DNA of 64,000 bases, from contig NC_051088.1 of assembly GCF_901709675.1 (NCBI RefSeq), forward strand, positions 9,946,193-10,010,192. Direction: 5' to 3'. Both the position numbers and the translations under genes were made by a program. This document shows positions 27,791 through 40,149 of the stretch, one piece after another (the first letter of the stretch is position 1; each line of letters begins with the position of its first letter). This DNA is from Syngnathus acus. Its lineage: Eukaryota > Chordata > Actinopteri > Syngnathiformes > Syngnathidae. A model generated the notes under the pieces. The model was given only the letters and a program-made list of their open reading frames with translations, did not search any database and was not told the DNA's origin.

Positions 27791-30139
27791 TCTGATTACA
27801 GTTGCCTCTGATCTCTTGTTGTTACCATCAATTCCACTGCTTTCTTTTCAAGGTTTTTATGACACATCTTCATAAACATTACTTAACTACAATATTGCAA
27901 ATAATTGTGGAAGCTACTGTAGAGAGCAAAAGATATTTACTCCCTTGCTTCCTTGACTTCAGGGGCCCTTTGGGAGCAAACTGGAGGAAATGGAAAGGCA
28001 TACAAACATCGGTATCCATAAAGATCTCCTCACTCCCAACGTATCAGTTACAGACGCAGGAAGATGTGAAGTCTCATGAGAACCGAAGACCAACGGAGAG
28101 CAGCAAAAACAAATAAAAAATGTGGCAGGAATGGAGCTCCAGCAGCTTCAGAAAGTAAAAGAAGAATCAAACAAACCAATGTCAACAAAACTGGAATTGA
28201 GCTTTACTAGGTACACAAAAATACACTGAGATTGAAAATGTGCCAATATAGCATTTATTTTCTACACTGCAGTAATAATAAACACACACACACAGTAAAG
28301 TGTTTTCAACCTCCAATCAAGGCCAAATTATTTGAAGTGGTCCTTCTAACTAAGGTAACCAAAAACATACTTATGACTGCACCCAACATCTCATTAGGAG
28401 TCTAATCAGAAAGCAAATCAGCACAGTATTGTGTTTATTGTGATGTTTTTGGAAAACTGTCAATCAGAGGTGGAGCAAGAACAAGCACAAACATTTGCCC
28501 GTCCTTCCATACCCAATGTAAATATGTATGTGAGTGTCCAGTTACACATTGTGAAAATATGAGCCTGGCCACTCACAAACACCAAAATGTACATACAGCA
28601 TCTAACAAAAGTGAGCACACCCATTATAGTTTGTACTACACTATGAGTTTACATTGAATTTATACGGCAAAAATTTTATTCGTCTTTGTGATTGTTTGCC
28701 AGCATTTCTGTCACTAAACTCTTTGGTCTGTTGTCCTAAAGAAGAGTGCTTAGTGTGACCACTGGTCTGGAAGACTGCAGCACACCATTAATCCTCCTAA
28801 TTGACGCAAAGAGATCCCTGTTTAAAAATAAACACAACCTGCATGATGTAGCAAGAAAGCTTTGCGCTTCAAGTGGGTAACGCTGACTTGTATTATTAGT
28901 AGAGGTTCATCAGACTTTAGGCCTGAAACAAAAAGTGTTTCAAGGGGAATTATATAACAAAATGGAGTAGAAACAAAAGTATCAACTGAACTTAAATTGA
29001 ACCTTTTTGCAGTGTCATGAAGTTGCACCAGCAGTTTACTCTTACCCATCAGAAGCGTTGCAGCATATGAAAAAGCACTAAACACACACACATAAACATT
29101 GCTCCTTTTTTTTTTTTAAATCAACCTTGTTAAATTTGAGACAAACATCCTGCAGTCATAATTCGCAAGAGTGGTTGTCCGACAATTAACCTCCCTCTAC
29201 CCCTGTGCGTGCGTGGTTTGAGGAGAAACAGTACAGGCTGCATGGCAGAAGGTTTGAAGCTTGAACATTGGCAGTTTCACATGAAAGGCTATTAGACTGC
29301 AGATGTTTGTCAGAATGACAATATGCATGCCCTACATACAACACACACACATGCATCCGTGTGCACCTTAAAATAACAATTTGTGGAAATGCTTGGATAA
29401 TTTGAGGATGAGGAAGAGCATTGAAAAATACCGGAGAGATTTTTATTTATTATGCTTACTTCATCAGCAGCGCATCACACAGATCTTCGGTTTATTTCAA
29501 GGTTTCGAAACCGGTGACATGAATTGGTTTGTGTAAGAATTTTGTCCAATAGTCAATTAGCGTTATACTGTTTGACCCAACTTTGTGTTGCTTTACCAAA
29601 AAATAACCCAATTTGTTGTTTTGCACAAAAAATTGGTTGTTTTGTGCAGTCCAATTTTTAACCTAAACTGGGTTGTTTTTAACCCAACATTTTTAAGTGT
29701 GCAATTTTTCACATGCTTAACTACTGTGTTACCGTTGGTTAGTGATAACCTAACTGAATATTCAGTAGCTCGCTTGTCTGTATTTGAGGGTTATGAATTC
29801 CTGTAATAAATAAATATCAAGTCTCCAGCTTCGTACTATTACATTGTTTTACACAACCATCAATTACAAATTGTTTGGAAAACCCAAATCAAAGTGAAAA
29901 AAACGAGTAGTTTGATGAGGAGATGAAAGAATCATGTTTGCTGAGTAAGTATTGTTAATAAACTGAGTCTACATTAAAAAAAGTTTATTTACAAATGTAC
30001 AGATTATACGTCGGGCAAATTTTCTATGCTGATTGGCTCTTATTCAGGGAGGCACGTGTCGTCCATTTTGACTTTCTTGCCCTGAAAAGAACGATGCTGT
30101 ACACAAATACTGTACATATGCAGTCACAAAACTCTAACT
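27791..30139. other. ndufa4l2-actr5 intergenic region (synteny junction)
   Basis: AT-rich DNA with no convincing exon. It includes an ACCCAA-type inverted element (29,574-29,700) and a short T run at 29,108-29,118. TTTATT at 29984-29989 reads AATAAA on the minus strand, 150 bp past the actr5 stop. The open frames here lack splice context or family likeness. Confidence 0.45.
29574..29700. mobile_element. Small ACCCAA/TTGGGT inverted-repeat element (MITE-like)
   Basis: ACCCAACTTTGTG at the left and ACTGGGTTGTTTTTAACCCA near the right face each other. Between them AACCCAATTTGTTGTTTTGC and a near-mirror copy TTGGTTGTTTTGTGC are repeated. I recall this ACCCAA.../...TGGGTT arrangement as a frequent non-autonomous element in teleosts. 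Exact ends and target duplication are not clear. Confidence 0.5.
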
Positions 30140-33100
30140 TTAGGATGAGACCATGGGAGCTCCTAAAGTAGAAGAAGAGGAACTAAGAGCTGACGTAACC
30201 ATGCCAACTGGTTCAGAAGCTCCCGTCGGCATGGTGACAGAGGGTTCGGCCTGCCGAGCGGGAAGCGTCCTGTTGATCTTTATGGGGACAAAGGCATTGG
30301 AGGCGCAGTGCTCGCTAAGGTACTCGCCTCCCTTCTCCTCGTAGTCTTGCCGGCTGATCCATCCGGCCGCTCCTCCACCATCACCACCAGGAGGGTGCTC
30401 CAGGGCCCAGTCTCTTGCCCCCAGCCACGCACCCAGGGTCGGCTGCGTTGCCATCGTCACCTGGGGGGATAAAGCCCATGACACAGCAAGATGTGTGGAG
30501 GCACATCATTTGGACAGTTGTATGTAAAAAAATGGGATGTCAGATATTTTTGACAGACAATGACGGCACACAGCATTTTACTGTTGAATACATACTGTAA
30601 TAATTTCAAGAATGTAAAGAAAAAATGGTTTATCTTTAATTGCTAAAGATTTCAGTTCACTTTCACAAGTTTTTTGTTCATGTTTTGCCTTTTTCACTTC
30701 TAGCAGCTTCTAATTTGTCTTAGCTGGTGCCTTAATTGACTCATTCTCTGTCACTCTTTAAGGGCCATATGGTGAGAAAAAAAAAGAGAAACAGAAAATA
30801 CGAGGTCAAAAATAGCAAACTGACTACTCAGTAATGATGAAAAGAATGAAGCCGGATTCTGGAAAGTTTGGGTCTGGCGCCATCTAGTGGCCATCTAGCC
30901 ATAACGCTTCTGAACCTCTGCAACAGCTCGTCACTTGAAAAACGCCCAATTAAGTTGGGCCATTTGAAAATCACGGTATACGCATGTACAGTAATTAGAA
31001 AGCTAGCAACAATCGGATCTTTATGGGAATCAGCAAGTACGATGAATAATACATACATCAAATGTTTGTAACTTTGTACAAAAATATTTGTTTGTTAGTG
31101 TTGAGTACCTGTCCAACAACTAAATGTGCAATTAAACAACCAAATAAATACTTTGCCATTGCAGGTAAAATAAGTTTGAAAGCGAGACATTGTGGATTTT
31201 GAAAAAGGAAGGCGGTGTCCTCACTTTTGAGAAATATTGCATAACCCTGAGAGTATTCACACAAACAAAGCAAGCATCATGGAGTACCTTAAAGTGAGAC
31301 TGAAATGGTCGAATAGCGAGCAGCTCCCTCTCCATCCTTTCCTTTATGCCTGGATACTGCATGTTTCCTCCGGTCAAGAATACATTGCTCACCAGTGCCT
31401 CCTGCTGCTCAGGAGTGTACCTGAACATCACCAGGAAAAAGAAGCAAAGAATGTTTTAATCATACGCAACATTTGACCCCAAATCAGCTAATAGTGTTTA
31501 ACATTGTTTATATTTTTTTATTTCGATTCCATTCTACTAAAACTGCGACACGTTTTGGTTTGTTTCCATACTGGGAGCCCAAATGGAGACACAATGCAGT
31601 CTGATGATTAGTGGACAAAATACGGACTGGAAAAGAAGATTCTGTCGTGCCATTTAATTTACCCACATCAAAAGTGGGATCAGGATTTGGATGGTTAGAT
31701 AAATTAGATTTTAGACGTTAGTCCGCCAATGACGGATTTATGGCATCCTTACCTGGCCAATACATACTGAAGTGTCTCCATTATCCCCATCTGGTCTTCT
31801 CCAGTCAGCGAGGGCTGGAAAAGGATCTCGGGACAACGCAGACGTTCCGTGCCCACAAACAGTTGGTGGTATTCCGCCATGTTGAAGGCCGGCTGAAGAA
31901 AGATCATTCTTTGGTAAGCTTTGTGATCATCTTGACATTTTTCCATACACGGGAATGTGAGAAGTCTTTGGTGAAGCTTAGCATTGCAGAATTCTGAACA
32001 TTTTGAGCATGAACTTTTCCATGGGAATAAAGGGAAATTCATAAATATTGTCGCACAGAACTGGAAGATAGTTTATTGGAGAAAAAAAAAAACATTTTAA
32101 TTTTATTTTAGATTTCCATGTCATTTTGGAGTTTAAATGTGTGTGTCGGGGGGACTTTTCATGTTGTCAAAATTAAATAAAAATTCATTCATAATTTCTT
32201 TTTTTAAAATTATTTTGTTGAATAGTGTTATTTTTTTCTTCTTAATGTAAAAGGTTCCCCCCTACCTGGACCACATTCCCGTTAGGCTTTTCTGGCAGAG
32301 TGTCCTCAGAGAAGTCAGGATACATCATCGCCATGCCGTCGCCCTCCTCCATATGCTGTTCCAACTCGGACACCTAGAAGAAAGAGCGAGAAAAGCGTCA
32401 AGTCGGCGTAAGCTCCACAGTGCATTAAGGCACTACATTCCAAAACTTGAGAAACATCTTCATCCGCTTCACCTCTGTCTTTCCCTCAGCGCCGTCGCTG
32501 TGCAGCAGTTTTTGGCGGCCCTGCTCCACAGCCAGCTGCAGTTTGCTGATGTACGACTGCAGCTCCTCGGCCGAGTCCATGTTGAGCTTAACCAAATTCT
32601 TGTGGAACTGATCCAATAAGCCATCCTCCAGCAGCTCCTATATGTACACAAACACAAGAGGGTGCTGTTCCATAAAACGCAGTTGCACACAATATGTAAT
32701 TGAAATGGCGTTATTTGAAATATTAACTTTCATCCGTTTTGTAATTGCGGACGTGTGTATTTTAATGTTAGGTGAGAACCTTAGGCCTGAATCGCAATTG
32801 AGTTACTGAGGTTATTGTTGGAATATGAATTATTCCTGCAATAAAGATTCCGCTGTATTAAAAGGAATACAAAAAAGGCACGAAGGAAACATGTGCTATA
32901 GAAATTGGACGACTGGGTGAGTGGGTGGACAGACAAAATATTTCTTACCTGTACAGCCATCAGTCTGTCCAGCCTCTCCTGGTCCTGATGTAGTTTCTCA
33001 CCACGACGTCGAGCATTGATCTCCTGGAGCCGCCTGAGCTGCTGCGCTCTCCTCTCCTGCCTCTCCTCCACACTCACACAGCCGCCGGGCAATTTGCCAG

Positions 33101-34906
33101 AGAAGGGAAGTTGCATTCGGTGAACCTCGCGCTCGTAAAATTCCGGGCTGCGCCATTTTTCCAACTCTGGAGACGAGTGAAGAAAATAAAAGCAATGGTT
33201 CAATACATGATTCAGGTTTTGATGGAATAACAGAAAGACTTGAGATTGACTCTCATTTCAAGAATACGCTGCCTCCCACTGCACCTTCTTGATAATCCAC
33301 AGCGGTGTAGCTGTGCTCATGCAGCAGCTCCTCCATACGGCTGAGCGTGATGGCGGGCAGGTGGCCTGGATATTTGAGCTGCAGAAGTCTCTGCAGGTAG
33401 GCTGCAGCCTGGCCTCCCGCCACATTCACACGCTTACAGTTCACCGCATCTAATCTAGAGGGGAGGCAAAATAAAAGAGTCAACACTGGGAATCTGATGG
33501 CTTTCTAGTAAAGAGCTCTAAGAAAATTACAACGAAACAGTCAGATCAGATTTTTATGATTTATTCATCTATCTATGTCCAACTACTGCATCATCCAGAG
33601 AGCTGTAAATCAATGTATTACTGTACAGGTTGTCAAAATATTAGGGACATTGCAAACAGTAAACCACAGCAAAGTGGATGCTGGTTGCCTTTTGATTTGC
33701 CAGAATTTCGAAACACTATTCCACTGTGAAATTGAAGATAATCCCCTAAATATTATCTGTAAACAATTCAAACCAAACATTTTCTTGATTTTGAAGGTAA
33801 TTAGACAACAAACAGAAGAGGATACTGATAGTGGTTCCACACCTGCCGTTGAGAACAGGCAGGATGTGCGAGCAGTGGTACCCCGAGGACAAAATCATCC
33901 CGGTCTGCGGGGCCTGTAGATTCCTCTGATTGTTGGTGTGATGGAAACTGTATAAGGCGTCCACTCCGTAGGAGACGTGAGGGATCCCGTAACACTCGAA
34001 CAGCAACTCGGACATCATTTGGCGGCAGTGCAAAGGGTTGCAGGGCGCCTCAGTCAACACGATGGGATGCTCCACGCGGCCCTAAAAAACACAATATGAG
34101 TGAACTTGGAATAAAGAAATGACATATATTTCTTTGATGAATCAGGTCCTTCGTTTATTACAGCGGTGCAGCAATGCAACCCGAATTTATAATGAGGTCA
34201 GAAACCACAGTAGTCAATCACGAATGTACGTTAACACAAGATTTAAGTCATGATAACTATTTGTAATATAAACATTTCTGGGCAATAAAATAATCAAATA
34301 GAGCTGGGGGGGGGGGGTCAAGCAAGTCGGATAACTCGACCACAACAATAGGTCAAGGCAAAACTTTCAATTTCTTTGTGAGCACAGTAGTTAACGCACA
34401 GTAATGTGTTCATACATTGTATACATATGGAGCTTAATGTGTGGAGTATGATCACGTATTTCTACTCAATAATACTCCAATATCAACTTTAACTAAGTGA
34501 ACCCACTCGTACTCGTGACATTGACACTAACCTCGGAGGTAATTCCCAAGTGAGTAAACACATGGTCGAAAATCAGCTCCTGGATCTCAAAGTTGACCAC
34601 AACATTCCGGTCGAACTGACTCTTGAGTAGCCACCGCAGAGGCTCCAGGTTGGGAATGTCGTTCCCGATCTGGGTCTCGCTCCGGGCGGCTCCTCTGCTG
34701 CGCGCCGCCACCGACCGAAAGAGCAGCCGCGGAGAGTCCAAGTCCACCGTCGCCCAGTCGGCCCTGGTCTGGAAGGAGCCGTTGTCGATTACGATGGGGG
34801 TCGCTGTTCCACATGAGGCCGTCAAAGGCTCTAAAATCGGATCGGGAGAAGTTTTGCAGTCCCGAAATGAAAATATTTGGCATACCGGTTGTTGCGGGGT
34901 GGCCAT
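30140..34906 (-). CDS. actr5: Actin-related protein 5 (INO80 complex subunit)
   Basis: Nine coding exons on the minus strand: 34532-34906, 33843-34081, 33285-33454, 32949-33166, 32473-32637, 32266-32373, 31753-31892, 31288-31420 and 30140-30460. All phases join and predict 622 residues (human 607). Actin-fold blocks are clear: [82 protein letters not shown] and [10 protein letters not shown]. The family-specific insertion is a long charged helical segment ([20 protein letters not shown], then [11 protein letters not shown]). ARP5 is nuclear; with IES6/INO80C it couples INO80 ATPase activity to nucleosome sliding. The C-terminus after NAFVPIKI is a Ser/Thr-rich tail. Next to slc32a1, as in human 20q11. 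Confidence 0.96.
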
Positions 34907-35104
34907 TTTGGAAGTGTGTCACAGGAAAACAGATCCGAGTAACCATAAACGATCGAGTTGTACGTTCCGTGTTAGTTGGCTTGAATGTTTTCTTGAACGT
35001 TCGCTGTTAAAATACCGTAATGGGAAGACATCAAGTGCAAGTCTTTATTTTCTGTACTCAAGTCAATGTGTTGTATTTGGCTTGCCTAAAATTAAAACTT
35101 AACT

Positions 35105-35136
35105 CTCCAATAAAAAAATAAAAAAATAAATAAAAG

Positions 35137-35170
<34 letters not shown>

Positions 35171-35210
35171 TAAAAGAAATAATAATAAATAAATAAATAA
35201 ATAAATAAGG
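35105..35210. repeat. (AAAT)n microsatellite
   Basis: Imperfect AAAT/AAAAT units over about 105 bp downstream of the actr5 promoter side. Confidence 0.92.
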
Positions 35211-35723
35211 CGTAATCCAGCAGGAGAATAGGACAAAGTACAATTTTTTCCCTATAACCTAAGGGGAATAAATTAATTAAAATCAGAAATCAGGGTTAGT
35301 CCAAACTATTTAAAACCTTGACTTAACCCAACATGCATGTTTACGTAAAGTGGGAGGCTGGGTTACCCATAGCAAGGCCGGAGGTTGAGATTTTAAAGCC
35401 ACAGAAGTGAAAGGCTGTCGTATGCATATATTTTGATGCGTTCATTTCGTGCCACTGGGAATGCTGTCATAATCCACAAGGTCATAATATCAGTTCACCT
35501 TCAGGCTGTCTGTGTGAATGACAAGAAATCACCAATACAGAAAAGAGTGTTGTTGTTCATGCTTATTTTCCTGGTTAGTGCTGTCATTTGAGGGCAGGAA
35601 ATGAAAGATGTTGAAGGTAGGACAAGCGTGTGTTTGTGTGGAGAAGGGATGCTGTATGATGGTGTGTCACCAAAACATGAGCACAGTTCACTGCTCAGGC
35701 ACAAAGCTCTAAGTGACTGCTGA

Positions 35724-35754
<31 letters not shown>

Positions 35755-35758
35755 ACAC
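35724..35758. repeat. Poly-C run followed by (AC)n
   Basis: About 17 consecutive C followed by nine AC units. Homopolymer length may be unreliable in assembly. Confidence 0.9.
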
Positions 35759-35926
35759 CACCCCTCCACCCTGATGCTAATAAGCAGATCTGGGTCAACT
35801 CACATTCTCAAACTCACACACATATACACACAAACACGGTGACGTACTCACTTACATGACCAATAGACACAAAACATGCTTACTTACTCTCATCTCAGTG
35901 AATGCTTCAAATGCACATGCCCTCAC

Positions 35927-36076
<150 letters not shown>

Positions 36077-36225
36077 GTACCTCAAAGGTCTGATATGAAT
36101 GTCCATCCCGCTTATACTGGCGCTCTTGTGATGCCTCCATTTTGTCGAGGCACAAAAGGACAGTTAGTTTCCAACAAGGCATGTGGGGGAGTTGAGCGAT
36201 GAGGAGAGCAGAACGCTGCAACAGA

Positions 36226-36403
36226 GTCCACAAATGTGGACATTTTGCACTCAAGTCATACACACACACGCATGCACGCACGCACACACTCACACACACA
36301 CACACACACACATATGCTGTCGAAATCTGCAAACACGGCAGATGTGATACACCATCCACAAACATAGCGGATGCGTCACACACAATCCACGAACATGGTG
36401 GAA
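36226..36403. repeat. Array of short dyad-symmetric (hairpin) units, partly about 30-bp periodic
   Basis: A perfect palindromic arm GTCCAC-AAAT-GTGGAC (36226-36241) is followed, after a CA-rich stretch, by three related units. These are ATCTGC-aaacacg-GCAGAT (36325-36343), ATCCAC-aaacata-GCGGAT (36354-36372) and ATCCAC-gaacatg-GTGGAA (36385-36403). They start 29 and 31 bp apart, each with 6-bp arms and a 7-bp loop of similar sequence. Function unknown; it may be a diverged minisatellite. Confidence 0.6.
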
Positions 36404-37381
36404 AATCAAAATCACCTGTCATTGACCTTTTTGGGAAAAGTCATCAGGTGAACGAGAGATGAAAAGATGCTTCTTCTTTACTGGAAAGAAAAAGACTGCA
36501 ATATTCAAAATTAGTTTGGAATTGCAAATGTAAATCTAATGTGCTAAAATTACACTGATGTGAAAACTGAACTGCCCTAGTAGTGAAGTTAGGATTTTAT
36601 TTTTTTATGGTGTGAATTATGTGGTATGAAAATATAGAGTAACAATTATGATCATTTCGAATCTTAACATGTCAAGTTCTTCTTTTTTTAGCATGATGAT
36701 CGTTGTTGTCTTTTCTTTTGTTTCTCTAGGGTGCCACTAGGGGGTGGCCAGGGATGGCGACGGCCACTCCACCGCCACTGGCCAGAATGGAATGTTTTTA
36801 TTTCTGTATTTAGTCATGCTTTTTATACCAAATGTCAATATCAGCCCAATTGTTATGTTTTGAATAAATATACACGTCCATTTTACTTATTTATTCGTTT
36901 CACAATAAATAAATAAATTGTTGTGGTACTTAAAATGTTAACTGTACTGTTATTAATCTGTAAACATTTGATCATTAGTAACATTAAATATAACACAATA
37001 AACCAAAGCATATCAATAAGCATTTCTTTTTGATAGTTTTCTACTGGACCATTTATTACAATAACAGGGGCATGTGGCCATCAGGAATTTGGGGGAAACG
37101 TATGGACCCCCCCATACATTTACACACACATTGCTCTTGTTTATGCTCTGCACAAATAGTAGATGTTATTTTCATGAACAACAACGGGTGCTTAAAATGA
37201 GCCACAAAATGTCACATTTACTCCAATTTTGTGGACAGACTTAAAGGTTTGACTTAGGACACTTGATATTTCAGAGCCACACTACCGTCACCTCCCCTTC
37301 AACCTCCATGACTTTTCTCCACAACCTGTCATAACTGTGAGCGCACAGACATACCCGTGCATCACTCACACATACACACAG

Positions 37382-37382
37382 G

Positions 37383-37472
<90 letters not shown>
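37382..37472. repeat. (GC)n-(CA)n microsatellite
   Basis: A short GCGCGCGC start followed by about 80 bp of AC dinucleotides. Confidence 0.98.
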
Positions 37473-37475
<3 letters not shown>

Positions 37476-38929
37476 TAGCCTCTATCTCTCCATGACAATC
37501 AAAACACACACTCATTCTTACACCCCCCTCACCGCAGAGTCTGTCACAACAGCTTTATTCACTTTGTGGTCCTTCAAGCCTTATAGGGCAGCTACTTCCT
37601 CTTTTGGGGTCAAATTGTGATTCGTGTGTTTGTGCACCTGCACTAATAAATCTCTACCAATTTCGATAATAATCTTTTTTTTTTTTTAAAGTTGCCATAC
37701 TTACATTTATTTCGATGTGAGAAAATTGCAACTGAATTAAATGTTGAAACAAATGCTAGCGAATTCGTTTGAATAAAATTTCACCACACTTCACGCTAAA
37801 ACACACGCACGCACACACTCTTTCCAATTACGGTGACCATGGCAACTATCAGAGATTATTTCTCCCAGTCAGCAGTGTTAAAATGCAACTAAACCCCTCC
37901 GTATCAGCCCCACACACACGCGGGCGTGTGAGCACGCTCACATGGGGTAGAATTAATCCTTTTTGTAGCAACAGAAGGTAAATCGGTCTCCTTGATAACA
38001 AATTTAACAGACCTTTTGAAGAATAAAAAGGCAAAAATAATCCATGTCTGTCCTAAACAGATAAAAGAAATCATCATGAGAGGTAAATATAATTATAAAT
38101 CGATGTATTTTAATATTGTTGAATTTCGACTTGATCCAGAATAAATAGTAAATAGAGCCAATTTTTAAATATTATATCCTTGTCGATTGTTGAAATATTT
38201 GGTTTTAAACCATCCAAATAGTCTGCGCTCATTTATTTATTTTGACATTACGCGAATACATGTGACATTTGCAGCCGATCCACTTTGTGATGTGGTGAAG
38301 GCAAGGGGGGATGGGAGAGATGCCTGGAGGACTCTCTCTATCTCCTCACCACACACGCGCGCACGCACATGTACGCACAGACATACACACGCACGCGTTC
38401 ACGTCTCCCCAGACGTGGGTGACACACTAACACAAACCAACACTGTGTGAGCATGACCACTAATAGCAGCTGGGCCATGCACAGTAGCCAATGAATGCAA
38501 GCCAAGCATGAAAATATGCGCAACTTTCTCTTATGCTCTGGCTGCTTAATACATTTTGTCTCGTCCTCTTCCATGTAGCTTTTTTTTTTATTTTTTTTAA
38601 ATCTTTCTTTTTTTGGTCATTTTAAAGTTGCTATAGGCTACTCAGGGCAAACCCACAGAAGATTCTCCATAAAATACACGTGCACAAAATGAATGCCTTC
38701 GTGCTTCCCCCATACTTCCTTTTTTTTTTTTTTGCGAGCAGATTATGGAGTTGCGATGTCGTCTATCACACTGTGATACACATACGCGCATGTCTTGGAA
38801 TAAAAAATAAAAAAAATCCATATTATCTGTACAAGCGTTTACAAATAAATGCATAAAATGGTAAAAAAAAAAAAACGTCTTTGAAAAACGTTGCAGCATA
38901 TCGCCCGTGTGCGTGCATATGGATGGGTT

Positions 38930-38950
38930 GGCGCTGTCCACGGTGCTTGC
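38930..38950 (-). promoter_or_regulatory. RE1/NRSE-like silencer element upstream of slc32a1
   Basis: The minus strand reads GCAA, then GCACC, GT, GGACAGCGCC. Against the canonical RE1/NRSE of the neuronal repressor REST (TTCA-GCACC-AC-GGACAGCGCC), 15 of the last 17 positions agree. It lies 1.2 kb upstream of the start codon of slc32a1, a gene limited to inhibitory neurons. REST sites near such genes are well established as a class; binding here is inferred. Confidence 0.65.
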
Positions 38951-39339
38951 TTGCTGCGGGCCATGTGCGGCATGTTCATCATATCAGCAACGAGTTGCAT
39001 CCTCGCAGCCTGCTGCTTGCAGGCTGCTCATCAGGAACCTGGATGTTTAAATTAGCAAATTTGCAGAGTGCACGCATGCATGAGCAAACCTCTCGTTGGG
39101 GGAGGCCTTTGCTTTTTGCTTTATTATTGCACTGAAATGGGGGCGAGTTGGCTTAAAAAAGAACTATTCCCAAAAGGAAAATGCACTGAAATGTCTTTTA
39201 TAATTTTACAGAGGAAATAAAATTAAAACTATTCCTAGTGGCCATTCCACAATGGCACACAGCTGTTCTCATAAATGTATATAGTTATTATAAGATGCGC
39301 ACTATTAATTAAAGTAAACACGAGTGAACTGGCAAAACA

Positions 39340-39340
<1 letters not shown>

Positions 39341-39390
<50 letters not shown>

Positions 39391-39410
39391 GATTATTATT
39401 ATTATCATTA
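39341..39410. repeat. (TTA)n microsatellite
   Basis: About 70 bp of ATT/TTA units with single interruptions. Confidence 0.95.
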
Positions 39411-39706
39411 AAGAGCAATAAAGAGAGCAATCAGAAGGCACCCGTTCAGTCATATTTAAATAGAAATATCAATATTTTACAAATGCTGCCAGGTTACGTA
39501 TAGATTTATGAAACTGCACATGGATGCAATGGATGTATATTTATTATACGGTCTGTACCTTTACATTACATTATAAATTTTCTGATATAATTTTGCATAC
39601 TAATTTATATATCCATATAATAATGTCATAGCGTTACCCCAGACCTGCTCTGGGTTTTTTTCTTTTTTACTTTCCACGCGATTTGTCGTGACTCACTTGA
39701 CCATGC

Positions 39707-39709
<3 letters not shown>

Positions 39710-39791
<82 letters not shown>
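39710..39791. repeat. (CT)n tract next to the slc32a1 5' end
   Basis: About 40 uninterrupted CT units, ending about 360 bp before the slc32a1 start codon, probably in the promoter or 5' UTR. Pure polypurine-polypyrimidine tracts of this length can form triplex (H-DNA) and bind GAGA-type factors. Confidence 0.95.
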
Positions 39792-39794
<3 letters not shown>

Positions 39795-40149
39795 TTGTCC
39801 CCTCGCGACGCATGCAGTCACACATCGGAGCGCTGCACGAACAAGCAATTAATTATATATTTGAATAATCCACGGCGTTTTTGTACAAATGAGGACATTT
39901 TTTTATTGGGAATTTTGTTTGTTTGCTCAAAAGATTTTTTCAAACTGGATTTGGACAATGGAAGAGCGAGCCAAGAGAAACGGCTGAGGATTTTGAGTGC
40001 GTGTGGGTTTTGGCACTTGAGGACAACAGGCATGACTTTGCAGCATCCACAGCATTGAAACCCCGCAAAAGAGACTAAAAATAATCTTGCTCTTTCTTCT
40101 CAACCGAGGCCCTCCTTTTTTTTTTGATTAAATCTTTCAAGCAGAGAAA

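Noticed and set aside
27802-28116. 104-residue + strand open frame upstream of ndufa4l2
   Set aside because: AT-rich with no domain, no acceptor or donor pattern, and no neighbour exon.
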